From Ricinus communis (taxonomy: Eukaryota; Streptophyta; Magnoliopsida; Malpighiales; Euphorbiaceae): a DNA stretch of 64,000 nt. The notes beneath the pieces were generated by a model. That model had not been told where the DNA came from. It worked only from the letters and a program-made list of their open reading frames with translations, and ran no database searches. The stretch spans positions 23,936,802 to 24,000,801 of the forward strand of contig NC_063258.1 of the NCBI RefSeq assembly GCF_019578655.1. Direction: 5' to 3'. Shown piece after piece: positions 1 to 13,389 of this stretch (the first letter of the stretch is position 1; the number at the start of each line of letters is the position of its first letter). The position numbers and the translations under genes were made by a program.

Positions 1-686
1 GCATTTGGAATAAAGGTTTGTGACGATCTTAGTATGTGCTCCAATCTTGGGAAGTTTCTGAATCTCAAGTTGATTTTCTTGAAGAATGTTGCGTATTTTT
101 GGTATTGATGTTGCTCAAAATTTGAAATAAAATTGGAGGGTTTCTTTATTTTGGATTGGTGTTATAGTTATTGCCTAATGGCTAAAATGGTCATCCTGTG
201 TGCTTTAGAGTCATATGTTATGATATATTTATGACTGGTGCATAAATTGGTTGGAATAGAATGAGGAGGACATGATAACACCTTTGCACATACATACACT
301 TGTTTGAATGGTCATGTGTTCTATGAGTTTTGATGGCATAGGTAGATTGGAGTAATTTTTTTGTTTGTTAGGGTCAACAATTGTCCAATCTAGTGTGGCC
401 TAGATATTTATGTTTCAGATCTGTGTGCTTTTTTTCTGTTTTTTTTTTTTTTTCTAATAATCTTTACGTTTGTTGAATGCTTTCGTTGAGAAGTCTTGTG
501 AATTTTGGCATCTTAGTACTATGGTTATTTGCTGTTCAAGTGCCCGGGCCTGACTGTTATTAGCCAGTAGCCCTAGTAGCTGGCACTAAGGCTGAACTAG
601 ATGATATTGTTGCCAATTGTGGTGTAATTCTTTTTAAACTCTTCTTTGTTAGCTGCAGGTGATGTTCATACATTCAGCTGCAAAAA
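1..686 (+). other. Upstream region and 5' leader of the CNGC gene
   Basis: No protein-coding similarity is recognised here. A pyrimidine stretch followed by a 3' splice-site-like sequence ends at 658 (gttagctgcag), 28 bases before the CNGC start codon. This suggests that the leader itself is spliced and that the base at 659 begins the exon holding the ATG at 687. The upstream 5' leader exon and promoter were not located and may lie outside the window. This is inference from the acceptor-like motif only. Confidence 0.4.
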
Positions 687-3600
687 ATGTTTGATTGTAA
701 TTACAAATCCCAATACCTGGGTGGTCAGAGGGAGAAGTTTGTCAGGTAATTGGAGCACCTTTCATTTTGTTTCTGCATTTTAGTAACAAAGGGCAGAAAG
801 CTGGATTACTATAGATAATTAATTTTGATCACATTTCATTCATCATGTCTTATGTGTTAAGAAATTGTTGTCTTCTTCTTTTTCTTCTTCAGTGAAGTGC
901 AAATGTTAAGTTATCATGGTTGACAAGTCATCTCTACAGACTCTACTGTCATATTGTCCACCACAAATTTGTTAGTCACTTTTTTAAGCAAAAGGCAGCC
1001 AGAAAAATCATGGGTTGGAAGGTATCGTGGGCATTATGCACACTGTAGGCTATTAGAAGGTTGCACATTCAGCATTTTTTTCCCAGCTAAATTTAGAGTG
1101 CACATAATTGGTATTATATAACCAGATATGATCAGGGATATTCCTATCCAATTAGAGTCAAAATCTATAGAACATGGAAACATAATTCGGGAAACAACAA
1201 AACCTAGAAATGGGTATGGTGAAACTACATCTTTCAAAAATAAAGAAAATGGAAATGCAGGGGAACACGTAAATATTAAAAATATAGGGGAAATATTTAA
1301 ACAGTTGTTTTGTATATAATTTTTGTAGATATCATTTGTTCAAATATGATTTACCTTTCATAAATATTAAAAATAACAATATTAAGGAAAATAATAAATC
1401 AAGTCTTATAGAACAAAGAAAATTAAGTGTCTACAAGTTCCTAGTTTCAAAAGAAAAAGTGTCTATGAATTCCTTAATAATAATTTATACAAAAAATAAA
1501 AAAATAGTGTACTCATGTCACATTTTTTAATATTGTTGTTTTGTGTAGGAATTTTGATGATTGTCTGAATCCTAATTGGTTTAGGAATTCCACGTTCCTT
1601 TTTTTCCCTTTTTTTCTTCTCATTGAGGAAACACATTTCCAATATGGAAACGGGTTTTTGATATTAACATATTATGGAAATGTGCCTGGAATTTTATGTA
1701 GAAGTTTTTTGGAAGTGTCGCTTCCGAAATGTTTCTGTAGGTCTGGTGAAGTTCTCATGCATCATAGGCTAAAATTGTCTGAGAGAGTTGGTATTTTTAC
1801 ATTTATTGAGAATCATGAATTGGATGCATAAGGTTGAGAATTTTCTCTCAAAAGTATTCCAAGTTGGAGCTCAATATGATGTTAATTCATTGTTCTTATT
1901 TTACAGTTGTTTTTACATCATTGGGCTAGGTTTTTGCTTGTCCATTTATCTCAAGAAGTAACTGTATGCAGTTCATGTGAGGAAGTGAGTTGTGCACAAA
2001 ATAACCAATGTTTCATTCTTTAAACAGGATACATGAGTGAGCTACTTTATGGTTCATGGGAAAGGTTTAGGCTTAGAAGTTGTAAAACCTTGAAATGGCA
2101 TTTTTAAGTTCATACTTCTGCACTCTTTACCCTTTGAAGTGTCAACTAAATACAGTTTTAGTTTATGTTTTTCCTTGAATAACACAACTTCCTAATATGA
2201 AATTCTAATATATCCATTTATTTTTTTATTTATATGAAAAAGAGAATCAGAAAGCAGGATTTAGGGCTCTAGGAACAGGTAGTATGTTACTTATGCCTAG
2301 TAGTAGAAGAGGAGCAAAGCATTGAACAATTGTGGCAAGAAAGCAAAGAAATTATTGTTTTAGTTTTTTAGAAGTCTTATGGACAATGCAAGGGACGTAT
2401 GAACAATCGACCAAGAAAATTGCTTTATGTACCTATTTTCTCAATTTGATTGTTTCTAATAATTAATAAGACTCAGGTGCTAAACATATTTTACAGATGA
2501 TGAATTTTAACTAATTTTAATAAGGGGCTGCCTGCTTTTCTGTGATTAGATCGCGAGGCTCATGTTAGGAAGTGCATTTTATCATCTTTGTGTGCTTTAG
2601 AGTGTCAAAATGTCTTGACTTTTGACTTGTTGATATTGATGATGCTTAATACTTTCTTATATTTTAGGTTGGACGACTTGGACTCTAGGTTATCATCATC
2701 TTCTGATACTGGAGGAAAAAAATGTGGATTTGGCATAGAAGGATTTGGTCGTGCTGGTCAGGGAACCAATACAACGACAACATCCAGATCTTTCAAGAAA
2801 GGAATCAGAAAGGGATCTGAAGGACTTAAGTCTATTGGTCGGTCACTTAGATTTGGGGTGTCTAGGGCAGTATTTCCAGAAGATCTTAAAGTTTCTGAAA
2901 AGAAGATATTTGATCCTCAAGACAAATTTCTCCTTTTGTGCAACAGATTGTTTGTCATATCATGTATTTTGGGCGTGTCTGTGGACCCTCTGTTTTTTTA
3001 TCTTCCAGTTTTTAATGATCCAGCACACTGTCTTGGAATAGATAGAAAATTAGCAATTATAGCAACTACTTTGAGGACTGTTATTGATGCTTTCTATCTT
3101 ATTCGTATGGCTCTTCAGTTCCGGACAGCTTATATAGCTCCATCTTCTCGTGTATTCGGGCGAGGTGAACTTGTGATAGATCCAGCACAAATAGCCAAGA
3201 GATACTTGCGTCAGTATTTCATCATCGATTTTCTTTCTGTCCTCCCCCTACCACAGGTTTAAAAGTTGGACAAACTGTTAATTCTTTGTGCATAGCATGC
3301 ATGCTTTATTATATGCGCTTCTCCATGATTTGTGTGTGCGATGTATAGATGATATTGACTTTTGAGTTATGAGTTGCTTTGAAGTAAAATTTTTTTATTT
3401 TATTTTGTTGAAGATAGTCAATGGTTAAAATATACAGTTGAAAATGTTTATGGTTGATTTAGTTGCAAATAGCAGTACTTTCCTAGGAACTATTAAATAT
3501 ATGGAAGCCATTTGATTCTTATATATTTTTCGTGTCTGAAAGAAAAACATCTTCCATGTGATAATCTGTTTTTGGCTATGAATTCTTTTTATTAGGGAGT

Positions 3601-6600
3601 CATCTTATAGAATGTTGCAAAGTGGGCATCAAATTACCTCGTCTTAAACACCCAATATTCAAAGTGGTTTCATCCTGTTATATTACATTAGCAATGCCCT
3701 TGGGATATGAATGCCCTTAAGTGTCAAATGTGGGCTTTACTTTTCTAATATTGTGCCATATTCAAAACACTTGTTTTGGGATAGAAGGATTATGTTTTTA
3801 CTTCTGAACTTAATCTGTAAGTCAACTTAGGTTTTAAAGCCTAGTCTCATGGTAGTCATACCATGATATTTCTTTTAAGATTTTGGTCCGCTTGTAATTT
3901 CCAAGGAGCATAATTTCTTGTCTTAGACCTCTGGTAGTAAACTGTAATTATAGGTTCCCATCCAATTGTACTAGCCCTGTCATACAGGTTAGTTTCAGAT
4001 GGTATCCAACTAAGGCCTTGGTGAAGCTTTGCCAGGGACTTCTTGGCATGACTTTTATGTCCAATGTTTTTATAAAGTGCATTTAGAATTCTGCATTCTT
4101 GTTTCAGAAGGTGACATTTGTTGGGAAAGAGCTTTATGATTTTTTTGTGCAGGCACTCGGCTGTTAGTTTTAAGTCGCAAGAAGTTGCCGAACATCTGTT
4201 ATTCATTTTCTCCTTATTTGCAGATTGTGGTTTGGAGATTTCTTCAGAGGTCAAATGGTTCAGATGTCCTGGCAACTAAACAGGCCTTGCTTTTTATTGT
4301 CTTGCTTCAATACATTCCTAGGTTTCTTCGAATCTTTCCCTTATTTTCAGAAATGAAAAGAACAACCGGAGTCTTTGCTGAAACTGCTTGGGCAGGTGCT
4401 GCTTGTTATCTGCTAATGTACATGCTTGCTAGTCATGTAAGTCCCATTTGGTTTAATAGCCTTGTCTCATCCCTGGAACTTCTCATTAGTTATTCTTTGA
4501 CTTGTTTATTTTTTTGGATGTATCCTTCATATTTATTACAACCATGATATAACATCAAATGGCCTCACTATATCTGTTTATCGCATACACAATTTTAGTC
4601 TGGATATTTGGATATCATTATTTTTCTTTAAAAAAAGTAAATAAGGATATAGTGCTCTCTTAAGTTTATCTTGTTTTATGATTTTTTTTATTCGATAATT
4701 ACTTATTAAGTGCATTTGGAGGGCCAGTATATCTAATGTGTGATATCCCTCTTCTTGTATGATCTCAACCCTACTCAAATTAACTAAAGCAAAACCCACT
4801 CGTCCATCAGAGGATTGTTGACTTAGGGATCATATCAGTTGACTTCTATGCTCTCAAACGCTTAGGCTAAGAGGGGCCCCAAAGATAATGGCAGGGTTTG
4901 CTTCATGTTTGAATTTAAGTCCCAGAATGTCATTCTATTTTGACCTTTTATTGTATTACTTGGACATAAATCTGCTTTCTCTTCCTAGTTATTTGGTTAT
5001 CTGCTATCTCTTATGGTCTATATCCTTATGTTTTCCACCTTCAGTTAATTCAACAATGCTTCTATTGAGCAGTGGCATTTTTCCCTGTCTTTCTGCAGAT
5101 AGTTGGTGCATTCTGGTATTTGTTAGCTGTTGAGCGGCAGGACACATGCTGGCAAAAGGCTTGTCATGATACTGAGAAATGCAATAAAAATTTCCTGTAT
5201 TGTAGCAATCAACATATGAGTGATTACGCTTCCTGGGCCAACATCAGCAGTAATGTTCTTCAGTCGAAATGTGAAGCAAAAGATGAAGATGGACCGTTTG
5301 ATTATGGAATTTATACTAATGCCTTATCATCTGGGATTGCATCATCTATGAAGTTCATATCCAAGTACTGTTATTGCTTGTGGTGGGGGCTTCAGAATTT
5401 GAGGTAAACTCACCCTTTTCTCATTTCTTTTTTTGTTTAATTGCTGGTGTAACTTTAATATTCTGTGACACTTTTACAATTAGGTTAGTCTATAAAGAAA
5501 ATAGATGATTTCTTGCTATGCAATGTTTCATATAAAAATTTTGAAGTTAGGCCGAGGCAGAATGAGTAGGTTATATTTTGAGAATACTCGATGTTTTTTA
5601 AAGTTCTCACTTTAGAGAAAAGACTGAACTATTTCCAGGAGGTTTTTGAGGATAGAGTTGCTATGCCTCTGGAAATATATAACGGAAAAGAGAATTTATC
5701 AATTAATTTAACAGAAAATTGAGTGTCTGGAAAAAATAGAACAGCAGTGGATATTTTGCAAGCACATTAGAGTTTTATGTAATTTTCTCCGAGATAACAA
5801 ACTTCAAAGTCCTACAAGTCTTATGTTTTTAATCATTGAGTTTTAAATGATTTTTTAAAATTAAATCGTAAAAGCATATAAAAGTCTTTCCGCAAGTCTT
5901 AGTCCGTGAACTCTGACGAATACATTGATTTGGCTTTAATATGTACACTTTATCTTGCCACATTTTTTTCCACAACACCTTAACGTGGCTCTAATTTTAT
6001 GATTAAGTCTTAAAATATCTTCTTCTTTTACAATTAAATCCTAAAAATTTTCTTTTTCTTTCATTTCTTTTTTATAATACCATCACGAATAATCTATCAA
6101 AAAAAAAAAAAAAAGTTATATAAAGACAATCAACTAAGTTGCAAATTCTTTAGATCTGATAGATATTGATACTTGCCTTTATTTGATTTGTCTTTTGTTT
6201 GATGGATAGACTTTTTGTGACGATATTATGAAAAAATAAAGAAAGAAAGAAAGAAGATAAGAAAAGAAATAATTTTTTAAGAACTTAATTACAAAAGAAG
6301 AAAATCATCTAGAACTTAATTATAGAACTAGAACCACGTCAGAGTGACTTGGAGACCAATCAGTTAATTTTAGGCCTTTAGCACGAGTTAGTGGGTCAAC
6401 TTCTTATAGGCCATTATGATTTGTTGCCCAACTAACTTATATGGCATTTTTTCCCACTTATTTCCTATGTGAGGTTCTAACTTCAAACAAGGAACATTAT
6501 TACTTCATTTGTTGTGCTATTTGATTCAAAGTGTATGGAATTGGGTTGCTGCAAATAGATTAAATTAGTTGTCTATACGTTCCTTTGTTGGATGAGTTTC

Positions 6601-9596
6601 AAATATTTGCAGCTCCCTGCATCTTCATGCTATTGAATATATATTTTGAAATTTATATCATATCTTGCCCCTCTAGCTCTATGAACAGATAGTTGTTCCA
6701 TAATCTAGTGGAATCAAACTAAAATGCAGGGTGCTTTGTCGCCTCTCCTTTTTTCAATAGATATCTGCAAAACACTGGGCTAAGAGTTTGCATAAGGTGC
6801 TCTTGTACTAGTGGACGACTTTTTATTCTTTTTATTTATTTATTTGGATGTAGTTTTTATGTAGTTTTAACAAAAGTATGTTATCTGATGATTTCTGAAT
6901 CGGTGGTTTAAAGTCAAATTATGATGTTTTGACTACTTAGATTCCTGATCACCCATTGGAATGAAACTAAAGCATTCAGAATATTGTTTCAGCCATCATA
7001 CATTATTTGTGGTGGACTAAAGGTTAAACTTCCAGTCTCTTTATTATGTGTACCTCACCTGTGCTATCGCCAATTATTCTTATTACCCACATCGGATCAC
7101 CTCTCCCTGTTGGCTTATAATAAGCTGCACATAGGAAAATATCTTAATTTCCACTCGGTCAACATGTCCAACTGATATGGTTTCCTTTTCATTAATTTGT
7201 TTTTTTTTTTAAGGTTGCTTATAATCTTATTTGCGTAAACTGATTGTCCTTGCACTAATTATGTTTTAAAATTATGTGCATGAGGATCTAGCCAGTGTAT
7301 CTCCATAATGGTTTTTGACTTTTCAATATTGTCTGATTTACAGCACACTTGGCCAGGGGCTTCAGACCAGCACTTATCCAGGGGAGGTTATATTTTCTAT
7401 ATCACTAGCTATTTTTGGGCTTATCCTCTTTGCACTCCTGATTGGGAATATGCAGGTAAATTTGACTAATTCTGTCTTTTTTTTTGGTTGTGATTCTTCT
7501 ATGGAAACCCTCTGGCAGCCTTCTTCCATAAATATGTGCACTTCGCAGCAGTCATAACTATGGGTTTCTATATTACTAAATTTGGTTGAGAATAATAGTA
7601 GTTAAGAAAAAGCAAAATATGTGAATACAGGAGGGCAATTTAACTGTACTTTGCTGAATTTTACTGAAGACTTGCCTTTGCTTTTGCTCCATAATATGTA
7701 TGGATTAAACTAGGTTATGTGCATCGTGCTATTGGCTAAAAACTGTTAAGCGTGGCTCTTGTACCAAGATTATAACGTCAATGGAAGCACAGATGTATAT
7801 TTAAATCATTAAGACAGCTGATTGAAAAGAAAAACCGGAATAGAAAAATGATTATATGTCGTGTTTGTTATACATATAGACGTGTACTTCTAGAAAAACT
7901 ATAGAAAGATGGAGACCAACCCGTTGAACTTTTTTATACTTTAGTTCTTGTTGTCATCCGGTACAAAACATTTTTGTTAGTTCATTGAATAGGGCTAATA
8001 TTTTCAGAGTTATGCTGTTTGTACAGACCTATCTTCAGTCGCTTACTATTCGATTAGAAGAAATGAGAGTTAAAAGGCGCGACTCAGAACAATGGATGCA
8101 TCATAGGTTGCTTCCACAAGATCTTAGGGAACGGGTGAGGCGCTATGACCAGTACAAATGGTTAGAAACACGTGGGGTGGATGAAGAGAGTTTGGTGCAG
8201 AGCCTGCCAAAGGATCTTAGGAGAGACATTAAACGGCACCTCTGTTTGGCGTTGGTGAGGAGGGTAAGTTCTTTTGAATTTTGTTGCTCCTATGTTTCTT
8301 GTCGATCTCTTTGTGAGCATGTCTCAGTTTGTTGGTTCATTTTACCTGGAAGCTTCAAGATATCATTCTCTTGGTGGAGCAAGAAATTGAATAGGAGGGA
8401 AGAAAACATGAGAAAAAGAAAAAGCACTCTTCTTGTATATGTTATGTTTGTAAAATCTTCTCTTTCAAAACATTATTTTATTGTATGTATGTGGTCCAGC
8501 ATAAAAGTATCTCATCTTCTGCTCCTTGACTTCCAACAATTTGATCTATTGAATGAATGATAAAATGAAAAGCTTTTACTTGATTCTTTCCATTAGATTC
8601 ATCAACTCTGAATTTAAATGGTGTCCAACATTAAGCCCAATCTGAAAGAACAAGAGATTGGGAACATGGCCTGTTAAATTAATCGTCTGAGCTTGTATTT
8701 TGCTATTAACTCCCAGGAAGGACTCTCTTTTTTTCTTGATATGATATAGATGAAAGGTTACTTGTGGCATATCGAATGATTCTTGTTTATAATTTCTTTT
8801 CGACATTATTGCAATAATAGAACAAGATATCCCGTTTCCTGCAGAACAGGGTGACTGTACCTCTTTTTGATATTTGTCATTAATTGCTTCCCTGGCTCTG
8901 CAGGTTCCTCTATTTGAGAATATGGATGAGAGGTTGCTCGATGCCATTTGTGAGAGGTTGAAACCTTGCCTGTTTACAGAGAGAACTTACATAGTTCGAG
9001 AAGGAGATCCAGTTGATGAAATGCTTTTTATCATACGTGGTCGACTTGAAAGTGTAACCACAGATGGTGGGAGGAGTGGCTTCTTCAACCGTAGTTTGCT
9101 AAAAGAAGGAGATTTCTGTGGTGAGGAGCTTTTGACCTGGGCATTGGATCCTAAATCCGGTGTTAATCTCCCATCTTCTACCCGCACAGTGAAGGCTTTG
9201 ACAGAAGTGGAGGCCTTTGCCCTCATAGCTGAAGAGTTAAAATTCGTGGCAAGCCAGTTCAGGCGTCTTCACAGTAGGCAAGTTCAGCACACCTTCAGAT
9301 TTTACTCCCAGCAGTGGAGGACGTGGGCTGCTTGCTTTATTCAGGCTGCATGGCGACGCTATTCCAAAAGGAAGAATATGGAGCTTCGTAGGAAGGAAGA
9401 AGAGGATGAAGTAGATGAAACTCGCAGCAATGCTGGTGGAGGTTCATATAGCATAGGTGCCACCTTTTTGGCTACCAGGTTTGCAGCCAACGCTCTTCGT
9501 GGTGTTCATCGAAATCGGAATGCCAAGACTGCTAGAGAATTGGTGAAACTACAGAAACCGCCTGAACCTGATTTTAGTGCTGAAGATGCTGATTGA
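687..9596 (+). CDS. Cyclic nucleotide-gated ion channel, CNGC5/6/9-like
   Basis: Plant CNGCs are plasma-membrane cation (Ca2+-permeable) channels gated by cyclic nucleotides and calmodulin. Seven coding exons join in phase: 687-745, 2668-3256, 4224-4436, 5099-5403, 7344-7455, 8027-8263, 8904-9596, giving 735 residues, the normal family length. The start is the short first exon (MFDCNYKSQYLGG...EKFV), which ends inside an Arg codon completed by exon 2; this N-terminus matches the CNGC6/9 type. Visible parts are a basic N-terminus, six transmembrane segments (about residues 95-425), the pore with GLQN at 384-387 in the plant filter position, a C-linker (YLQSLTIRLEEMRVKRRDSEQ), the cyclic-nucleotide-binding fold with the GDFCGEELLTWALDP phosphate-binding/hinge stretch near 574-588, and an IQ calmodulin site (FIQAAWRRY, 650-658). 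All introns are GT-AG. No lesion is seen. From group II CNGC biology, roles in root-hair, pollen or heat-evoked Ca2+ entry are possible but not shown by sequence. Confidence 0.95.
746..2667 (+). other. Long first coding intron of the CNGC gene
   Basis: This 1.9-kb intron splits an Arg codon (AG|G) between exons 1 and 2; its donor is gtaatt and its acceptor attttag. It is AT-rich. The short open frames within it have no recognisable similarity and look like chance. I see no internal gene or repeat that I can name. Confidence 0.75.
5981..6350. repeat. Imperfect foldback repeat in CNGC intron 4
   Basis: The left arm (about 5981-6100) and right arm (about 6198-6350) are imperfect reverse complements. 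They share, in inverted order, the cacgt core (taacgtggctctaat against actagaaccacgtcag), a stretch around ttacaattaaatcc, and the inner ends (ataataccatcacgaat against tgtgacgatattatg). The spacer is about 100 bases. It looks like a diverged MITE or foldback element inside the 1.94-kb intron 5404-7343. Outer ends and target duplications could not be fixed, so the family is unassigned. Confidence 0.55.
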
Positions 9597-9923
9597 TTTC
9601 TAATTTATGACGACTATTTCATGCTCACAAGGGCAAAACGCAACACAAATATATATATTTTCTACCTTGGGACTCCTTGTTAATTTCAGTAATATTTGAA
9701 TGGTTAAATTTTTTTCTGTATATTAAGTTAAAGCCTTTTTTAACTCAGGACGCAACTACATTAATACGAAACTGGGTTCTCTTTTTTTTTTTTTTTTCTT
9801 TTGCCTTTTGTTTCGACAATTGTTTTTCCCCCTTTTGATGGGTTAGGAGAAAGTATTTCCCTTTTTCAGTTTCATTCTATCAGCGGATTCAAAGCTCAAC
9901 TCTGGTAACAGTGATATGTTTAT
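9597..9923 (+). other. Probable 3' UTR of the CNGC gene
   Basis: AT-rich sequence follows the TGA stop, with T-runs (9782-9799) and several AATATA/AAATAT hexamers near 9645-9720 that could serve in poly(A) addition. The exact cleavage site cannot be read from sequence alone. Confidence 0.4.
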
Positions 9924-10157
9924 TCAGGTTCTGGTTTCTAGTTTATACTTTCCATTTGCTAGATCATATGTGATAGTCTTAAGAGAAACTGAAACCACAT
10001 ATGCCGAATTACTCTCTAACCAAAGAGAAATGCCAACCCAACCCAACTCCCAAGCTTTGTCTATGGCAAAAATGGCAGAGCACATGCCATGATAATTCCG
10101 GGAGCCACGGCTACCACCTGAAAGGCCAGGAGCACCCCATTGAAAAGTTTCCAACAA
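9924..10157 (-). pseudogene. LINE-type RNase H domain remnant
   Basis: The minus-strand frame resembles the C-terminal RNase H-like domain common in plant LINE retrotransposons. A GG..R.YHG stretch is followed by AIFAIDKAWELGW and LWLESNS, matching the usual pattern of A..A...AWE.GW...LWLESDS with the Asp of the last motif changed to Asn. The N-terminal catalytic part and the reverse transcriptase are not visible, so it is a relic. The similarity is short; a host RNase H-like fragment is also possible. Confidence 0.35.
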
Positions 10158-11893
10158 AACATGCTAAGAGAAGGCAGCAGATAAGACTTCCTTATTACCT
10201 TACTCCGCCAACAAGGCTACCCTTAGAAGGAGTAAAAAAAAATTAACCACTGCATTGCAGCTAATCTCACCTGAAACTATGCCAATAAAACCAACTTATG
10301 GTGAAGAAGGGTTGAATTGAGAAATTCCAGGTGCAAGAAGAGGATAATGATTGCAAAAGTCATCTGGAAGTTGCCATGCTCTACCAACCCAGAAACCCGA
10401 AGCTCTAGCTCTTAAGTCAATGGTGTTGATTGTGAGGGAATCTGGAGCCTGTCTGCTTTTGGGAGCATCAAAAGTTGAGCGTAAGGAAATGTACTAAGCA
10501 ATAAATAACAGAGTTAACTAGACAAAGCCGACCTGCCATGAAGAGATTTAAATAGTGCTATAACAACTAATTAATATTTATAGAGTAGAAACGGAAGTGA
10601 TATCATAGCGCCAAAGACAAATAATAATTATTTAAGTAGTCATTTCAAAATTATTCATATAATAAATCTATCATCGTTCTATTTTAAAATGACTCAAGAA
10701 TACTATATATGTACCAGTTTATCATTTCACATTTGCAAAAGTTATCTGTCATGTACCAAGCTCATGAACATCCATGGATAGCATATTAGCACAACATTGA
10801 TTCAATAAAACAGTAATTGTGCATAATAAACAAAATAAGAAGGGAAAAGAACGAAAGGAGGGAGAGTTTCAGAAGAGAAGAAGAAGAAGAAGAAGAAAAG
10901 GAGGGGAAGACGATGCTACAGGGAATTCAAATAAGAAGGAAATATAAAAGTTGTATTAATTTCTTGATGATTTCCTTTGCACAATAGTTGACCTATCACT
11001 ATAATTCTGTTATTCCGAAGTTAATGAACAAAATGACAGCTAAAATAACAATAACTGATAAGGACAAATAAATAAATAATGATTTTTCTGTCATAATATT
11101 ATTCTCTCAGTTTCTCGCCTTTCATTGGATGCTCCTAACTAACGAAATTGCTTCTAGAATCCTAATTTCTCTTGACTTGGCCTCAACTCCCTTATTACTA
11201 ATTAATTTTATTAAATAATAAATTAACTTATTATAAAATTAATAATTTCACTTTAATGTGATAAAAATAATAATTTTAGATAAATTTCATATTTAATAAT
11301 AATAAAAAAATTAAATCCTAATTTATTTTTCAAGTTAGCTCTTAGTAAAAAAAAATTAATATAATACAATGATATAAGAGACAATCTGTATAGAGTAGAA
11401 ATCATATTACCCCTAAATGCAAATCTACTATTTCACATTTGCCTCGTAGGAATTGTATTCTCTCTCTCTCTATCCCTTTCCTTCTTCCATTTTCCTGAAG
11501 CAGGTAGCAGGATATATATTACTTTTCATGAAAGTGTAAAGCACTGATTAGTTTCCTTTTAACGGAAGATGGAATGCTTTGAGAAATAAGGATGTTACAG
11601 TATGCAGCATACAGCAGCAGCAGCGAGGCTCTAGCTATAATTAAGCTCAAACTTCACCAAAAGCTTATCATTGGTGCACTTCTCCATGATATTGTGAGAT
11701 CTAAAAAGAAAGAGAGAAAGAAAAAGCAGAAGTAGAGTCACAGGGACACACAAAACCAGAAATTTTAGAATACTATAGCACACAACAATAGAAATTTATC
11801 TCATCTTCCCTACCTACTTGTTGCTCTAATTACTTCAACCCGACGACATGACATCTCAGAATTTAATATTGATTCAGAAGGAAGAATCCGAAA
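10158..11893. other. Intergenic, low-complexity tracts
   Basis: No gene is recognised. A GAA/AAG-rich microsatellite lies at about 10874-10900 and a CT-rich patch at about 11459-11485. A minus-strand open stretch near 10300-10490 has protein-like composition (it includes FWVGRAWQLPDDF) but no family I can name. The rest is AT-rich. Confidence 0.5.
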
Positions 11894-13389
11894 TCAAAAC
11901 AACTTCAGGAATGATGGCATGTGATCTTCTTCCAGGCAAATGACCAATGCCCAACTCCCATCATTGCCTGGGGTTTGCAGCATGTACCCTTTGCCTTCAA
12001 GTGGATTCACAGGCCTCACAAACAGTGGCTTCCCCATCCCAAAATTAGCTTCTTAAAAGGGTAGCCTCATCCAACTAACAATGCTGAGGTTCGGGGATCG
12101 ACAAGCGTTGGGGCCTAGCATTGCAGGCGTCAGGTCATCCAGCACTTGCAAGTAATCAATGGCCGATCTCAAATACTCATCATCCATTCTTTTTATCTCT
12201 CTGTCAATTCTTTCCACCGTGTCCTTTAATGTCTCTGATGATAGTTCACTTGATAAAGCCATTATTGTAGCATTGGAAATTGCATTACCGAAGTACCCAT
12301 CTGGAAGTGGAGGACGTAATCTAAATCTACCATCTACTGCTATGTTTAACATGGTTGTTTGATGATCATCAGCTAAGCCACGAGCTTTGCTTGTGCAGCG
12401 CCATATATGCGCTGTCAGGATGGCATAGGTACTGTGCTTGTTTGTGCTATTCTCAGGGTTGACATTAGCCTTCAACGTGTCAAGCTGATGAGGAGTGATC
12501 TTAAGGATTTCTATATAATTGGATCGGAATTTAGGGTTTTGGGTGGAAGCAGTAGTGTTCAGAGTAAGTGGGTTGTGAAATTCAACATGCTGAAATTTTG
12601 GGTTTGGTGGGTCTTGGCTGCAAAGGATGGTCCGATCAATCTGCGGTGTTATGCTAATAGGAAGACCATTTGCTACATCACACCATGTGTTGATGAAATG
12701 GAGAGCTCCAATACCATCAGCTAATACATGATGAAGTCGAGTTCCAATAGACACTCCACCACATCTGAAAGTAGTTACCTATTTACCATTAAGAAGTTCT
12801 TTGAATTTAGGTGCAATACATCATAAAAGTAATAAAGTAATGAAAAGTTCTTAGATAGAATCTGTTAAAAATAATTTTATAATAATATTATTGTATAAAT
12901 TTTAAATTATTATATGATAACGTAATGGAATAAGTCTATTTAAAAAAAAATTATTAAGAAAATATAAAATTTAAATATATTCCGGTAAAATAAGGAGTGA
13001 GAAATACCATTGGAATAATCGACTTTTGGAATGAGCTGCATAATTCCACATTACGCAAGAAGTCACCAAGGTCATCGATTGCACAGTCGGTCTCAGCCTC
13101 TATGAACAGCACTCCTTGGTTGTTACAGTTGATCTGGAGCCTGCCATTGTCAACCCTTCCCAATCTTCCAGCGACAGGATAAAATGGGACAAGAACTTGG
13201 CTCACAGCATCCTTGAATACTGCTTTAGATTGATTTGATGAACTGGAGGAATCATTTGACTTGAACAGATAAAGACTCTAGGAACGTGGTTACTTTCATG
13301 CAGCAGTCCAAGTTCGATAGCCAAATATGTCGTTCGCGCAAATCTTGAGGTGGGTGTATCACTGTCAACTCCTTTATGATGATCTTCAT
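11894..13389 (-). pseudogene. BAHD acyltransferase (HCT-like) pseudogene
   Basis: The remains encode a BAHD-family acyl-CoA transferase, closest in style to hydroxycinnamoyl-CoA shikimate/quinate or spermidine transferases. Seen in order are an N-terminus starting at 13389 (MKIIIKELTVIHPP), WLSNLD, LVPFYPVAGRLGR, an intron, FRCGGVSIG, the catalytic HHVLADG (HxxxD kept), DGRFRLRPPLPDGYFGN and a C-terminal end at 11894. Lesions: frame changes near 13303-13312 (after WLSNLD) and near 13262-13272; about 18 residues expected before the intron donor near 13006 appear absent; a TAA stop at 12053-12055 where the family has Tyr; and the structural DFGWG motif reads NFGMG. The sequence after the stop still aligns in frame to the normal C-terminus, so the stop is a point lesion. 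A non-functional copy is the straightforward reading. Confidence 0.85.

Noticed and set aside
7985..8560. 191-codon frame as a separate gene
   Set aside because: Only 8027-8263 is CNGC exon 6; the rest reads into introns beyond a good gtaag donor.
8576..9226. Minus-strand frames opposite CNGC exon 7
   Set aside because: Shadows of a strongly conserved coding exon on the plus strand.
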